Source: Galaxea fascicularis (Eukaryota; Cnidaria; Anthozoa; Scleractinia; Euphylliidae). Taken from it: 64,000 nucleotides of DNA. Under the pieces are notes generated by a model that did not search any database, had not been told where the DNA came from, and worked only from the letters and a program-made list of their open reading frames with translations. Below, piece by piece: positions 38,810 through 50,776 of this stretch (positions are counted from its first letter, which is position 1; each line of letters opens with the position of its first letter). Both the position numbers and the translations under genes were made by a program. The stretch covers positions 33,946,882 to 34,010,881 of the forward strand of contig OX419338.1 in assembly GCA_948470475.1 (NCBI GenBank), written 5' to 3'.

Positions 38810-39185
38810 AAATGTTGGAAGAGTTACGCGCGCTGTGATTGGTCGAATCGAGTTCATTATATCCCGATAAAGCACGCACTCTACGTCACGGGCGTGCACT
38901 GTTGAGTTATAATGCACGCTGCCTACGTCACAAGCTCGTGCGCGAGCAAATAGGTATTAAAGCTCGCTTAAATCTCCGGGACATTTTATAAAAGAAATAA
39001 AAAACTTGTTCCTCGTACATTGTTGAGTTATATAAGCACTTGGGAATTTTTAAGAACACTCGAGAAGTGCCAGAAGCACTCGCCTTCGGCTCGTGCTTCT
39101 CTAGGCACTTCTCTCGTGTTCTTAAAAATTCCCGCGTACTTATATAACTCAACAATGCACTCGGCGCGTTTTTTATTACTTTAAT
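38810..39185. mobile_element. Foldback element with long hairpin
   Basis: The right portion (about 38996-39180) is a hairpin with arms of about 80 bases: CATTGTTGAGTTATATAAGC...AGAAGTGCC and its inverse GGCACTTCTC...TTATATAACTCAACAATG, closing around CGCCTTCGGC. Left of it is GCGCGCTGTGATTGGTCGAA with a second, looser CACTGTTGAGTTATAATGCA copy. Similar GTGATTGG text accompanies hairpins near 50170 and 53080, so these may be one superfamily. Confidence 0.75.
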
Positions 39186-39189
39186 ATAA

Positions 39190-41240
39190 TATATATATGA
39201 AAGTTCAGCTTTAGAAACTTATTGTTGATTCAGTTTCATCAATGATCAGTGTTCGGTAGCCCAGTTCGAGCCACAGCCCGCTATGTTGCTCAGTGGTATA
39301 TATGTAGCACCCGAACAAGAAATCGAATTTCAAAGGACATGATGTGGTTCGATCCCTGTTGAGCCGGAGAACTCGGACTTTTGTCCGCGAGGGTATGCGT
39401 ATGATTTTCATGTCATATCAGTAATTCTAAAACGTAAACTAACGGTGACACAACGCTCCTTTTGCAACAATTTCCAAATATAAATAAATACACTGATAAA
39501 CAAAATTTCGCCGGAAATTTCATGCTATGACAGCTATGATGCTTTGTGTCGCAAGGACAACACTGAAATTTGATGATAAGTAGCGGCCCGATCTACTAGA
39601 ATTAAATAGATATTTTCACTTTAATTTTCAATTTCTAGTATGATATTAATGTAAAATTGTCATCTTAATAATTTTGAAGATAAATTAGAAATTCTGGTTT
39701 CAAGGTCGCTTGTTTCTTCTGCCGACAATTTTGGCCGCCATCTTGGTGTCCATCATGAGGGACACCTATATGGCGGACCCATACCAGTACTGACCCTTAT
39801 AATTTTGTTCTGAATAGCACTACAGCAGCAGAAATAGTTCCAAATTGCTTCTTATTACTAACCTTTCAAGCCCTCAGGCTTTTATTATACTTCCAAATCC
39901 ATGATTTGATAATATTGATCAAAACTAAAGAAAACAAAAAAACCGTCTTTCGGAGGTGGCGATTCTGTTCTCCAAAACAGAGTGGTCGTGCCATAAACCA
40001 ACCAATAATATAATTTTGACTCAAGTATTCCGTCCTATAACACCGTTAGAAAGAAGTCATAAAATGCTATGATCAAAGTTGCTAGGGACATTAAAAAAAA
40101 ATGGAATGGGTCGCACATAGCTCAGTATAGAAAATGCAAATGAACTCAGTTCAAAGCAAAAATGAACCCTGAAAAAAATATTTTGAAAGTGCCTCTAGAT
40201 ATGGTATCAATTTGGCGCCTGTAAAGTATGATTTGTAAACATTTTTGCCATAGATAGCTTTTATGGCTTTTTAATAGCTATTCGAATTAGTAACAACACA
40301 TGAATACATTGTAGTTCTAATCATTAGACGGTCGAGCTTTCCCCCAAAAAGACACGATGAAAAAACACGGTGTTTCCCGGTCCAGACAATGAGTTAAGCG
40401 TTAGCTTTCAATCCACAGCAAAATAATCGCGGATTTAATTTCATAAGACGGTGAACGTTTATTTTTTAGTAAACTATAAGGTGCTGTAGTTGGCATCCAA
40501 CTCTAAGGTTACTTATCGGTACATGACAATTGCCAAGAAAATACCATTGTTACAATGTGAATGAAAGCGGGTAGATTGTAGCTGCGATTAGATTCAATCA
40601 ATAACTTTTTTTACTGCAACAACAAGCTGAGATATTTGAAAAAAGCTTTCAATATGATGCTACGTTTTTGTAATAAATTTGAAAGTTTGCCGCTAATTAT
40701 GACTATTGCGTATTTGTTTGCCTTTGTCTCCTGGTATTATTTTCCGCAGCTAGATTCACACCTTGTCATATACCACAAAGACTAGACAGCGTCGCAAGAC
40801 TAGACAGCGTCGCTTTATATTCAATTTGATAGCTTAAATAATAAAACATGAGTGGGATTCAAACACCTTCACTTAATTCAACGTCACGAGTTTTCCCTCT
40901 GAAAATTTGTAACCTGCTTTAATTCATCATATATCACAACTGATAAATCTGTCTGTCTACTTTCTACCGCAAAATGCCCCACGTTTTTATATTGGCAAGG
41001 AAACCAACCCTGCATTTTTTCGATCAAAACTGTCCTACCCAAGAACCTAGATACCCTGAATTCTCAAGGAAACTTGATACCGCGTTCATTCTCAGATAAA
41101 AAAAAAAAGCGTTAAAATTTTTTTTCAACATTCTTTTTTTGGTTAAAGTTACTGACAAAATCTGATTTTAAATGTCCCTGCCGCCGGGCAACGTAACAGT
41201 AGTTTTTAAAACCGTTTTTTCGAAATTTTTAAGACATGAC
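39190..41240. other. Spacer, partly old duplicate of the D-F peptide unit
   Basis: No intact gene is seen. Text at 40745-41010 (AGCTAGATTCACACCTTGTC; GTCTGTCTACTTTCTACCGC) parallels the DNA on the same side of copy E (about 42124) and copy F (about 44480-44520). It therefore belongs to the tandemly duplicated unit. A 17-base word (GACTAGACAGCGTCGCA) is duplicated at about 40783. Confidence 0.5.
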
Positions 41241-41247
41241 CACAGAT

Positions 41248-41348
41248 CTTAGCGCACTGGCCGAAAGCCACCGGCCAACCACCGCATTTCTGTGCATCGA
41301 CAAAAGCAAAAAGAAGATCAAAACTGTCATACATTTAACTGCATTCAT
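41248..41348 (-). pseudogene. Peptide precursor D, first-exon pseudogene
   Basis: The segment aligns with the first exons of E and F (start MNAVKC..., TATA-like run at about 41394-41400 upstream). The ATG frame passes the signal region (VLIFFLLLS), but the mature part (QKCGGWPVAFGQCAK) is in another frame. From ATG to the end of the homologous exon there are 101 bases, so one base is lost relative to a whole number of codons. In addition, the base pair at the exon end that is GT in E and F is AT here, so the splice donor is lost. Two independent lesions make this a clear pseudogene. No second exon was found. Confidence 0.7.
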
Positions 41349-41652
41349 CTTTCACACGTAGCTTGAGTTAGTGAGAACGAGGTCTAACGTTTCACATATA
41401 TCTCACCTTCAACGCAAAGCTCATTATTTATTGATTTATTGTTTCAAAAACGTCCCTTGACCTTCTTGTAATCAGAACATTTTGGGGTATAAATTATTAC
41501 CACACTTTGTTTTTAAAGAAAGTTCTTCCCACATTGATTAGAATAGAGGCTGATACGACGATAACACGAAATTAATATATACCTTTCACCCAAACAATTA
41601 TTATTTTTACACATTTATATTCTACAACAGCTTGGGTTCTTTTGGTTCAAAA

Positions 41653-42716
41653 CTAATTAAAAGTTACGTGCTTCGAAGTTATGAAAACTTCCTCAAATCT
41701 AAAATTAGTGCTTCGTGTGGCAAAGACAAATTCACCGGGTAAGCCGGCATTCCTCAGCTTGAAAATCACAGCTTGAACTAAGCAACTATACCATAAAGGT
41801 GTAAATGACAGAATATCACATCAGATGGGAGAGGTTTTGACGCTCTATCATGTTTGGTGTACTTAAAACTCTGCAATTAATTACTCTTTTTTGCTTTTTT
41901 TCCTGTATAAACGAAAGCGTCTAGATTTTGAGGGCGAGTAAGACCACGGCGTCGACAATTTTTCATCAAGATAACGAAAAGTGAGAAATTACAGAACTAT
42001 AACAGTTCTCAACATGAGTTTCCTTTGTGTTTCAAAGATAAATTCTCTGTTACTTATGAGACTGCTCGATTTAATGCAGGTGTGACCATTCAGTCCAAAT
42101 CCCCGGCTTAGTTACTTTCTTTCCAGCTTGATTCGCACCTTGTCGTATACTGGATAAACTTTGCCCGTTTGCCCGTTTGCCCCCATACTGCCTCTTTATT
42201 TTCATCTCCGCAGAGAAAAGGAGAAAAAGCAAGAGTGAAATTCGAAAATTTCGTCAACTAAAAAGTCGTATTTTCTTGGTAGACCAAATCTTACCTTTAC
42301 CGTACGACTCAAAATTTATTTGTTTGTTTTTACACAAGAAAATTACTGCCTGTCTATGTATATTAGCAAGGAATTAGTTCTTGCAAGCCTCTGACACATT
42401 TTAGGCGAAAGAAATCTTCTTGAATACTATTATTCAAGAATCTAATATGAAAAATTCCAAGGGAAACGCTCCGTTTAATTCTACACAGAAAAAAAACCGT
42501 AAGAAATCTGTCAAAGAATACTGAACTTTTTTGGTTGAGTTACTTGCCTTTCGTCGAAGTCAAGTAACAGTGGATTTTAAGTTCCTTTTGAAGTAAGACT
42601 TAAACACAAACCTTACTGCATTCGACGCCGAAAGGTAACCCCCACGTGCCACATTTTTGTCCTTGGACAACAACCAGAGTCAAAGAAAGAAAAGCCACAC
42701 ACTTGATTGCATTCAT
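41653..42716 (-). CDS. Single-disulfide secreted peptide precursor E (exon 1 firm, exon 2 tentative)
   Basis: Exon 1 (42716-42612, donor GTTTGT) encodes a signal peptide (MNAIKCVAFLSLTLVVVQG) and QKCGTWGLPFGVECSK, a ten-residue ring with the family's C-x-x-W and P-F-G. Unlike A, B, C, I and J there is no dibasic site at the exon end. A tentative phase-0 second exon, 41757-41653 (TAG), would add 34 residues (LRNAGLPGEFVFATR...). Its acceptor is a less usual AAG, but the region is homologous to that preceding exon 2 of copy F. Signal peptides of E and F differ at few positions, showing recent duplication. The whole gene may already be decaying. Confidence 0.45.
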
Positions 42717-42779
42717 CTTCCACGGTTTCGATCTCAACGGCGAAATGCTAGATTTAGTGACCTGACGGTCCGATATGTC

Positions 42780-42787
42780 ATATATAT
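42780..42787 (-). promoter_or_regulatory. TATA box of precursor E
   Basis: An ATATATAT run about 65 bases upstream of the start codon. The surrounding text (ATATGAC/GATATGAG on -, then GTTTGCGTTCAAATTGA) is shared with the promoters of D and F. Confidence 0.55.
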
Positions 42788-43133
42788 CTCAATTTGAACG
42801 CAAACATTATTACTTATTTATGAAGGAAAGCATTATATTGATTACATTCGCAGACCTTCTTATGAGACCACAAGGAGAACAAACATCAGTGTAAGCTATA
42901 ATGCTTACTCAATGCATCGAATGGGGTAATCATTGGATCTCATCTATAAGTATCTTGAAAATTACAAGTCAATTGTTGTAGTATAGCGAAACTTTTTAGA
43001 ATATAAATTATTAACTTTAATTTTAAAGACAGTTCTATTGATAATACGAAAACGCGACACTAACACTTTTGAAACGTTTTTTAGTATTACTTGTTCGGTT
43101 ACCACTGGACGAGGTCTTTTAGCATGAAACCTA

Positions 43134-44784
43134 TCAAGTTACACTGGAAATCATGCCTCCAAGCGGCAAAGGGCAAAAATCAAGGCTGTCCCTCCTACGC
43201 TGAAAAATCACAGCTTGACTAAAGACATTTTTGGACACCAGATCCTTTCGGCGTAAGGAACGTGCTTCATCAAAAATGAGAATCATCATGTGGATGAGTT
43301 GAATTGAAGACAAAGACCAATAAACGGAGGTCAGAGAGGATTTTCATCAACCACGATGGCCACGCAGGAGCGCAATGCCCTTTCTTTTAATTCTTTATTT
43401 CTTCTAGAAACGTTGGAACTGAACAAAAGATAGCTCATTATAAATTAATTTTGTCTAGGCAACGCGCAAGTCAATTTTTTATACCCCGTTGAACGAACCG
43501 TGGGTCGGAAGACATGAACCCACATCTTTGTCTGTTTGTTTGCTAGCTGAAAAAGTGAAACTGTACTTTGTTAAGTTTACTGTAACTAGCTCTTTCTTCC
43601 AAGTCAGTGGAGTCACTAAGATCAACCGGTAATTTTCGAAGAAACGCAGCATGAGATCGCAGATTCTACTGCTGGAGGGAACAGTTTATTGCGTGAACTA
43701 TGAACACAGATTTACAACTAACCTTAATAATACAATTAGTAACGCCCAACTGATGAGCTATTACTGAGGACACCATCAACATTAACAAAAACTAAAATAT
43801 ACTTTCGAATTCACCACTCTTTAATTTGCCCATATAGAAAAGTCAAATGAATTTTCCTTCTTTTCTTATGTGATTACGACCATGTCACCCGTAAAAAATA
43901 CGGTATGGAAACAATATTTTTATTGAGCCAGTGACGACATATTTATAGATACTTTTACATCTTTTGGCTTCGTCCTAAATAGTGGATCGGACGTCAGCTT
44001 ACAACCGCACGGCAAACTAATGACATCACCGCGTAAATGACGAATAAGGCGTCGCGGTTGACGACCGACGCTAATATTACTAAGTGGGAAAAATCTGCCA
44101 AGAAAATAGTATTATTTAGATGGACAAACCTAGATTTACGTGCTTTCTAATGTCAAAGAAAGCGTCTCAATCTTGAGCGCGATTAGACTGAGTCAGGATT
44201 TTGTATTAAAATCATAATAACGAAAATTGAGAAATTACAGCAACTGTTCTCAACACCAACTTGTAAACTGTTTCTTTTATAACTTTATAAGCTGAACTAT
44301 TGATAGTTGATGCCAATTCGTACTCCTATTGCACCGGAAAATACTATTGACTATTGTTAGATCAAATGCATGTGCCCACTTAAAACCGTTAGGTTTTATT
44401 TTCACAGCCTTGTTCAAACCTTTCTGTGTGTCGTACCGTCACAATTTGTTTGGGTGAAAAAATGTCACCTTCTCTGATTCATCATGCCACAGAAAAATCG
44501 CTGTATCCGTCTGTCTGTCTGCAGTTCACGGGGAAATGTTCTATTGACAGGGAATCGGTTTCAGTTTCATGGCATCATTTCATTAATTTGTTGAGAGTCA
44601 CAACCTCTTTGAATGTTTTGATAGATGACCCTTTCTGTGGTTTGAGTAAAGTAAATATAGTTTTTACTAGAACATGACCACAAACCTGAATGCAGCCAAA
44701 GGGTATTTCCCAGCTATCACATTTTTGTCCCTTAGCAGCTACCAGAATCAAGGAAAGAACAGCCACACACTTGATTGCATTCAT
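43134..44784 (-). CDS. Single-disulfide secreted peptide precursor F (exon 1 firm, exon 2 tentative)
   Basis: Exon 1 (44784-44686, donor GTTTGT) encodes a signal peptide (MNAIKCVAVLSLILVAAKG) and QKCDSWEIPFGCIQ, an eight-residue ring. The proposed exon 2 is 43199-43134, after the acceptor TGTGATTTTTCAG, with TGA as stop. It adds only 21 residues beginning RRR, so a tribasic site would lie just after the ring, matching the logic of other members. The 54-aa total is short. The exon pairing rests on phase-0 compatibility and on the position in the repeated unit, so exon 2 is uncertain. Confidence 0.5.
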
Positions 44785-44849
44785 AGTCTTCAAGTTAGAG
44801 TTTCTCACGGGGAAATGCTTGAGTTAGTGATACTGAGATTCGATATCTC

Positions 44850-44859
44850 ATATATATAT
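44850..44859 (-). promoter_or_regulatory. TATA box of precursor F
   Basis: ATATATATA run about 70 bases upstream of the start codon, in a promoter block shared with D and E. Confidence 0.6.
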
Positions 44860-45039
44860 CAGTTTGAATGCAAACATCATTACATATTTATGAACGAAAT
44901 ATTACTTTGATAAGACATTGCCTGACTTTCTTATGACCTAAACATTTTAGAATATCAATTATTAACTTTGATGTTGAAGGATATTCGGCCGTCACTAATT
45001 GGAAGAGAAATTGATAGGGAGAAAACAACACGTCGTGTC

Positions 45040-45142
45040 ATTTCATCGGGAACATCTGAGCCACAGATAAGTCGTGAAATTGCTTCTTGCTTAAAACCAA
45101 TGTTCCACGCGTCAAAAAGAAACTTAAGGTATCTCTCGTAAC
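45040..45142 (-). pseudogene. Orphan second exon of a lost peptide precursor
   Basis: After an acceptor-like GATTTCCAG a phase-0 frame of 34 codons opens at 45142 (VTRDTLSFFLTRGTLVLSKK...) and ends in TGA near 45040. The DNA to its right (45150-45400) is clearly homologous to 43290-43560 beside copy F. This marks a fourth unit of the D-F duplication. No first exon is found to the right, where several transposon-like sequences lie (45770-46600). The exon may be a relic or may be spliced from a more distant first exon. Confidence 0.35.
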
Positions 45143-45769
45143 CTGGAAATCTGAGTATGAGGGTCAGCTGAATTGAATACAAAGAACCTTAAGTGGCAAT
45201 AAAAAGGATTTTTACCAACCACGTGGCCGCAATCATTTCTTTTCTCTCTATGTTTTCTTCTAGACAAATTGGTCTTGACAAAAAAGTCATTCCATTGGTG
45301 TCGACAGCGTCCAAGACAACGCTCTCGAAAACGGGGAAAAGAAACGAACCAAACCTTTGTCTTTTTGCTATGGGGTATTGTTTCAGTTAAATACGCAGTA
45401 CGTCAGTAGTCATGTTAAGGGGCACGCACGTCTCGAAACATTAAACTGAACTTTAGTTTCAGGGATCCGATACGAGATATGCCGCCTTAAGGTGTAATCA
45501 TAATTTTTAGGTTATACATTAATTTTTTGTGTTATCGTTTTTCTGTTATAAAGAGGTTAAACGCATGAAAAATCACAGACCTCCGTATGCTGAAGGGTTA
45601 CAAATAGTAACATAGCCGGGTAGAACAGAAATTCTGTTGACTCTTTGAAGTCTCTTTTCGTCAGCAAAAATGCCATTGTATCCGCTCGTTTTCCACGCAT
45701 TACAAGCCTGTCGTATTATTTTTAGGAATGAAGCGGGGTAGCTTCTAAGGAAATTGTGGTGGTGCGTCG

Positions 45770-46590
45770 GTGGCGGAGTGGTAAACGAAAATTTAGTTTT
45801 ATCAACGGGGTTGATGGTGTAAATTGGCCACCTTACTGGGATTCAAAACGCTGACGTTTCGAGCACATTGTAGTGCTTTTACCGTTAGATATTGTTACAA
45901 GTAATAACTTCCAGGAGATTAGGGCCCCCCAATAACGTACCGCTTTGATATAATCAACGTGACCATTTATTTCGAAACGGACAGATTACTGACTCGGTGA
46001 GGGGGACAGCTGAGGAGGGGGAGGGGGTGTGGCGCAGAAGTCTCTGTAGCTCCTTCAGGCCCCCGCAAACGAGGAAACATTGGTTTGGAAACACTGTTAC
46101 GGAAAACATTTTTCCCCGTTTGCGCGCACACGCAACATTTGTTGCAGAAGCAAAATTTGCCTCCCGGGAAGCAAAAATGTTTCTGAATATTTTCAGAAAC
46201 ATTTTGAGTTCCTCGGCAAACGTTTCCTCGTTTGCGCAGCAACAGAGCAAAACAATTTTTTTGCTTCCTGCTCGTTTGCGCACCCAAGAAGTATTTTGGG
46301 AAACTTTGTTTCCTCGTTTGCGGGGGCCTTTAGTCTCATGTGCGTCGGACAAGGGTTAATCATTTTCTGCGTTCTCAAAGCTATGTTTTGAGCTGAATGC
46401 ACTTTACTTTGGAAAGGGTGGGGCTAGTGGTTAGTTTCTAAACTGAGAAACTATAGTCCAAGTTAATTGCGAGGGAGGGAAATCACTATTGATATTTCCG
46501 AAGTGTCATCAACTTAGTAAATAAGGTGAATTACACATCGTAAAGATATACAACACCTGACGTTTCAAGGGTTCGTCCTTCTTCAGCGAG
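45770..46590. mobile_element. Repeat-rich block including a TIR element at about 46057-46332
   Basis: AGGCCCCCGCAAACGAGGAAA at about 46057 is the inverse complement of TTTCCTCGTTTGCGGGGGCCT ending near 46330. The interior repeats GTTTGCGC and CTCGTTTGCG words and has overlapping open frames on both strands caused by the symmetry, none transposase-like. On either side are dispersed-repeat-like texts (GATGGTGTAAATTGGCCACC; ACACCTGACGTTTCAAGG). It is a non-autonomous DNA transposon in a cluster of repeats. Confidence 0.7.
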
Positions 46591-46826
46591 AATCTAGGAA
46601 TAGCAGATCGTGCGTGGTTTACGAAAAATTGTCGTATAGGCATGATAGGGGATTTGAATGCATGACTAAAATGCTGAAATTTCTGCCGAAACATTTTAAC
46701 TACACTTTATTCTACATTTAATCTGTAACGATCGTTACACCATTAGAAATCAATAGTTAATTCTTAACCTTAAGCTTTTAACGAACAACGTTTAGTTGAG
46801 CATACAATTTGCCTTGCAGTTTTTAA

Positions 46827-48502
46827 TCAGTACTGATTGTTTAAGTAAGCCTTCTTGTCTTCGTATCGGTATGAAGAAGCCCGTTTCCTCTGCTTCAACC
46901 CCGAATCAATCTTGTTCCTTGCAGTGATGGTATCTTCCTGAATATCTCGGTAGTCTGAAAATGGGAGCTCGTTTTTATCAGGCGATTCCCTCGACTCCTT
47001 TTCTGCAATGGAACGCTTTAAGAGACAAAAGAAAGACAGAATATAAACGAAGAATAACATCCCAGAAAATATAATAATTGCACGCAAATACAAATGGACC
47101 TCATCTTCAATAGCCGTGAATGAATTTAAGACAGAATGTCCTTAATTTATTTGGACTATAAGGTGACATGGTAAGGCCACGGATCAAGAAATTGGCTCTG
47201 TTTTCGTCTTCATGCCAGCAAATTTCCAGCGCATGCGTAATATTGGGTAAATTTGAGCACACGCTAATCCTATTTCACTCGGCTGCCTTACAGACGAACT
47301 ACGCGAGCCCAATTGATCGAGAAGAATTTGCGACTTGCTGAAACAACAGAATCCGCGACACTGGAGGCCATCACTTGTGCGTCATACAGAGCTCAGCGAG
47401 GTAATCTTGTGACCTTATTGGAGGCCGGATCGTAAATACGTTTTTTTTCGTATGTAGCTCATGCATGAGTGTTTTTTCTCCTTGCCTTCCAATAGTTTGC
47501 ATCGGGATTACACGACGATTCTTTTGGTGAACACGAAACCTTTTAATTTAAATTATGTATTGCATATGCCTCGGCGGACTAGCTAGGGAAAGAGGAAAAC
47601 TGCAGTTGTTGGAAAACTTGTGTAAACGTTAATTAATATATTCATCACCTTACTCTGCATTCAAAGAATGATCGGCCCGTCAGTGATGCTACAACAGGCA
47701 CAAAAAATTCATGCGAGGAAAATAAAAGAAAAAACTTTTGCAGCGAAGAAAGAAAAGAAATGCAGAGGGTGTCCACAGTCGCTTTGCCACCGACAACTTG
47801 TAAGAGACTTACAGACTGAAGTTGAGAATAAGATAGAATTTTCAAAGATACAAGTTTCAAAACATGACTGGTAATCAAACAATAACATTAAAATATTTTC
47901 TTTCATGGCCTTCAGGCTTTTGAAATTTGAAGTGTGAGGTTTGGTAGAGGAAAACACAATAGAAAACTAGAAAACAAAAAAAAAATGAGGATTTGAAGTG
48001 CGCACACTTTTACAAGGAGTACCGTTTCTCCACTTTTGAACATTGAAAAATAGTTCACTGAGAATATTTTTACGAGAATGATTTGGATGACAGTTTAAAA
48101 AAGAGTTGAATTTGTAAACATTGATGAGGACACAGAAGGAACTAACAAATTTTTTCACCGGTCTTTTTTCAAAAAATTGGTCCAGTGCGGCAATGGGAGA
48201 CTAACTGAACGGTAGGGGACTGTACAAAGATTTTAAGCGAAAACGAGACTGTAAACTCTATTAACTTATGTTGAACTCAATTAAGCAAGACTTTGAGTTC
48301 GCTTTGAGTTTAAAAAAGTAGCATATCATGTTAAGCCTGTTCACAAAGAAAGCATACAACAACGAATTTCAGCACACACCTGACAGTTATAACCAAATGC
48401 TCGAGACCAGCCGCTGCACATATCAGGTGCGTTAAATGGTGCGGCCGACACTTCAGCGAGGATCAGAAGAGAAAACATCGCCAGCAGTTTTAGGACATTC
48501 AT
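46827..48502 (-). CDS. Single-disulfide secreted peptide precursor G (103 aa, 2 exons)
   Basis: Exon 1 is 48502-48380 (donor GTGTGT) and exon 2 is 47015-46827 (TGA), with a phase-0 intron. Exon 1 encodes a signal peptide (MNVLKLLAMFSLLILAEVSA) and APFNAPDMCSGWSRAFGYNCQ, a ten-residue ring with C-x-x-W and F-G. Exon 2 opens RS and encodes 62 residues including QEDTITARNKID, a tetrabasic-like KQRKR site and a Tyr-rich end (SSYRYEDKKAYLNNQY). The dibasic site lies in the second exon, unlike A, B, C, I and J. Gene H at 51.9 kb is a close duplicate over both exons and flanks. No clean TATA box is seen, only an AT-rich GAATTAATAATC at about 48600. Confidence 0.72.
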
Positions 48503-50129
48503 CTTTCTCCAACCGTTTACAGCCGTATAACGATAGCTTGAAAAACTGGGTTAATAATGCCTGACGACCTGCAAGTAACCGCACAGATGATTATTAATTC
48601 ACGAATAGAGGAACGGTTTTGGAAAGTGTTCCTGAATATTTCATGAGATATGAGAGTTGAATAAGGATCCATGCTGATTCATTTTGGATCAGTCGGAGAT
48701 CTTCAAGCAAAAACTAGAATGCCAAAAAACTATATTAACGTACTGAACCCTGGGAAAAAAGGTAGATTGATAGCTTCAATTACTCTTAGTGCCGCGTTTT
48801 CGCTATAAATTGTCGTTGAATGATGTAAAATTCAGATTTGTAAACATTTTACCCCTTTTTTTTACTTGCAAAACGCATTACCCTTGACACCACGAAGACC
48901 ATCCCCTTTCAGATCAACTTAATTATTAACAACATGTATTACCACTATGCACCATAACTGATACTACTTTTCATCACCTGCCCTTTCTCAAAAACAAAAT
49001 CACCGATAAAAATCTTATAAATGTCTCATAAGAGGTGCTTATAATAACATGATTGAACTCTGCGGTAGGTGATAAAGAAAAAGCTTTTGCTCAAATAATG
49101 AATTTCAATAATTAAGTAAACACAATTAAAAATCACGTCTACTTCAACTGCACTCGAAAGCTATTATGAAAACATTTTAATTAATTAGCTAGCTCAATGA
49201 AACTTTATTAACGTCCACGTCCAATCAAGATAGCTTTGGAATTTCCGCTGCATGCGACATTTTTTCTCCAGTCAAAACAATGAAAATGTCGAACCAGGGC
49301 AAACGAGTTGCCGAAAGAGGGTCGAACTCTCGTTTTCGTTTATTCTAGAAATCTCGTGCACCCTCGCAGACTCTCGAATTCAGTTGAACATTCTCAAATT
49401 TTTTTTGAGAACCAACTTCTTTCAACTCGTTTGGTGCAAGCTCTTTGAGAACTGTGAGAGAATTTTAAAGCTTAGTTGCAGAGCCAGGCTAAATTAAATA
49501 ACAAGGCGCCCTTTTCTTCGTCGAGCATACATACACCTGAACAACAACCACTTAGCGACTTTTAATTCTTTTCCGTGTAAGATTGCCGGCCTGACTGTTA
49601 TCTATCATTACTTCGAGATTTGTCAAGCGATGAAATCAAGGCTGAACTCCGCGGGAAAACTTTCGAGCAGCTCTAGGCAGCTGTAGGCTAGTACGAGGAT
49701 TACGGTTTACGTATGACAAAATAATGTTTCAAAAATGTGATTCAAAAACATGTGCAGCAAAATAGAGGAATTGAGATCCATCTTTTTGAATGGATAGATC
49801 AGACCTTGTACGTTGGTCCACGAGAATAGGCCATTGTCTTTTGGCTTAGTTTCACAACGGTGTTTCACCACGTTCAGTCGAACATATAATTTTCGAAAAT
49901 TTAAGATAGCCGTGAGCCTCTTTTATATTTTTTGAAACTTTGCAGAAGTTATATCATATTATGCTGCTTTATTAATAAAAAAGACTGGAATGACTGAGCT
50001 TTTTTTTAGTTTCATTCTCTTAAAACTCAAATTAGGGGTGTTTTTAAAAGGGTTGAGTAAGCTTTTCCATGGTAAATTTGCACGTCAATTAAGCGACCAT
50101 TGCTTGTTCACCAGTGACTGGGCACTTGT

Positions 50130-50275
50130 TTGATGCCCTTGTATTAGAGTATCTACTGATAATCTCAGTTAGTACGCACGCTGTGATTGGTCAATTTTGT
50201 GGGTCGTATTCCACTGTACGGCCCGCTAAATTTGAAAGTTTCCTTTCCCGCACGTCCAATGAACCTCAGAGATAT

Positions 50276-50309
<34 letters not shown>

Positions 50310-50470
50310 TTATTGTAAGTTACGGATCCACGTTTTTTTCCTGTTGATTTTATGGCCCGCGCGCTTCGCGCTTGGGTCGTAAGCGAACGGGAAAAAAACG
50401 CGGTCCGTAACTTTCATTACGGACCTCGAACTCGGTTAGTGGGAGATATGTAATCAACGGTTGTGAGCCA
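50130..50470. mobile_element. Foldback element
   Basis: GTTACGGATCCACGTTTTTTTCC (about 50323) pairs with CGGGAAAAAAACGCGGTCCG (50388), around a GGCCCGCGCGCTTCGCGCTTGGG core. Text at 50160 (CACGCTGTGATTGGTCAATT) resembles the start of the 38810 element. There is no coding capacity. It lies between the duplicated genes G and H. Confidence 0.6.
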
Positions 50471-50776
50471 CCGTAACTCGGGCCGATTAAAGATAACCAT
50501 TGCTGTTGATACCTACATAAGGGAGTGAAAAAGAGACTTAAAATTCTGACAGAAGCGTAATCTTTATATTTATTGCCCAAAACGTTTATACTGCATATCA
50601 TGCTAAAATGAACTAAAAACGTTTAAACGAACGTCCCACCATTAGAAAATGACTTATCCTTTGGCTTTAGGTTTTAATCAGCGGCATTTAGCTAAACATA
50701 CAATGTGTTAAGGCTTTTCATCGGCACTGGCTGTTCAAGTAAGTTGTCTTGTCTTCGTATCGGTATGTAGAGACTC

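Noticed and set aside
45954..46402. Several 69-132 aa frames on both strands
   Set aside because: They arise from the inverted repeat and repeated GTTTGCG words of a non-autonomous transposon.
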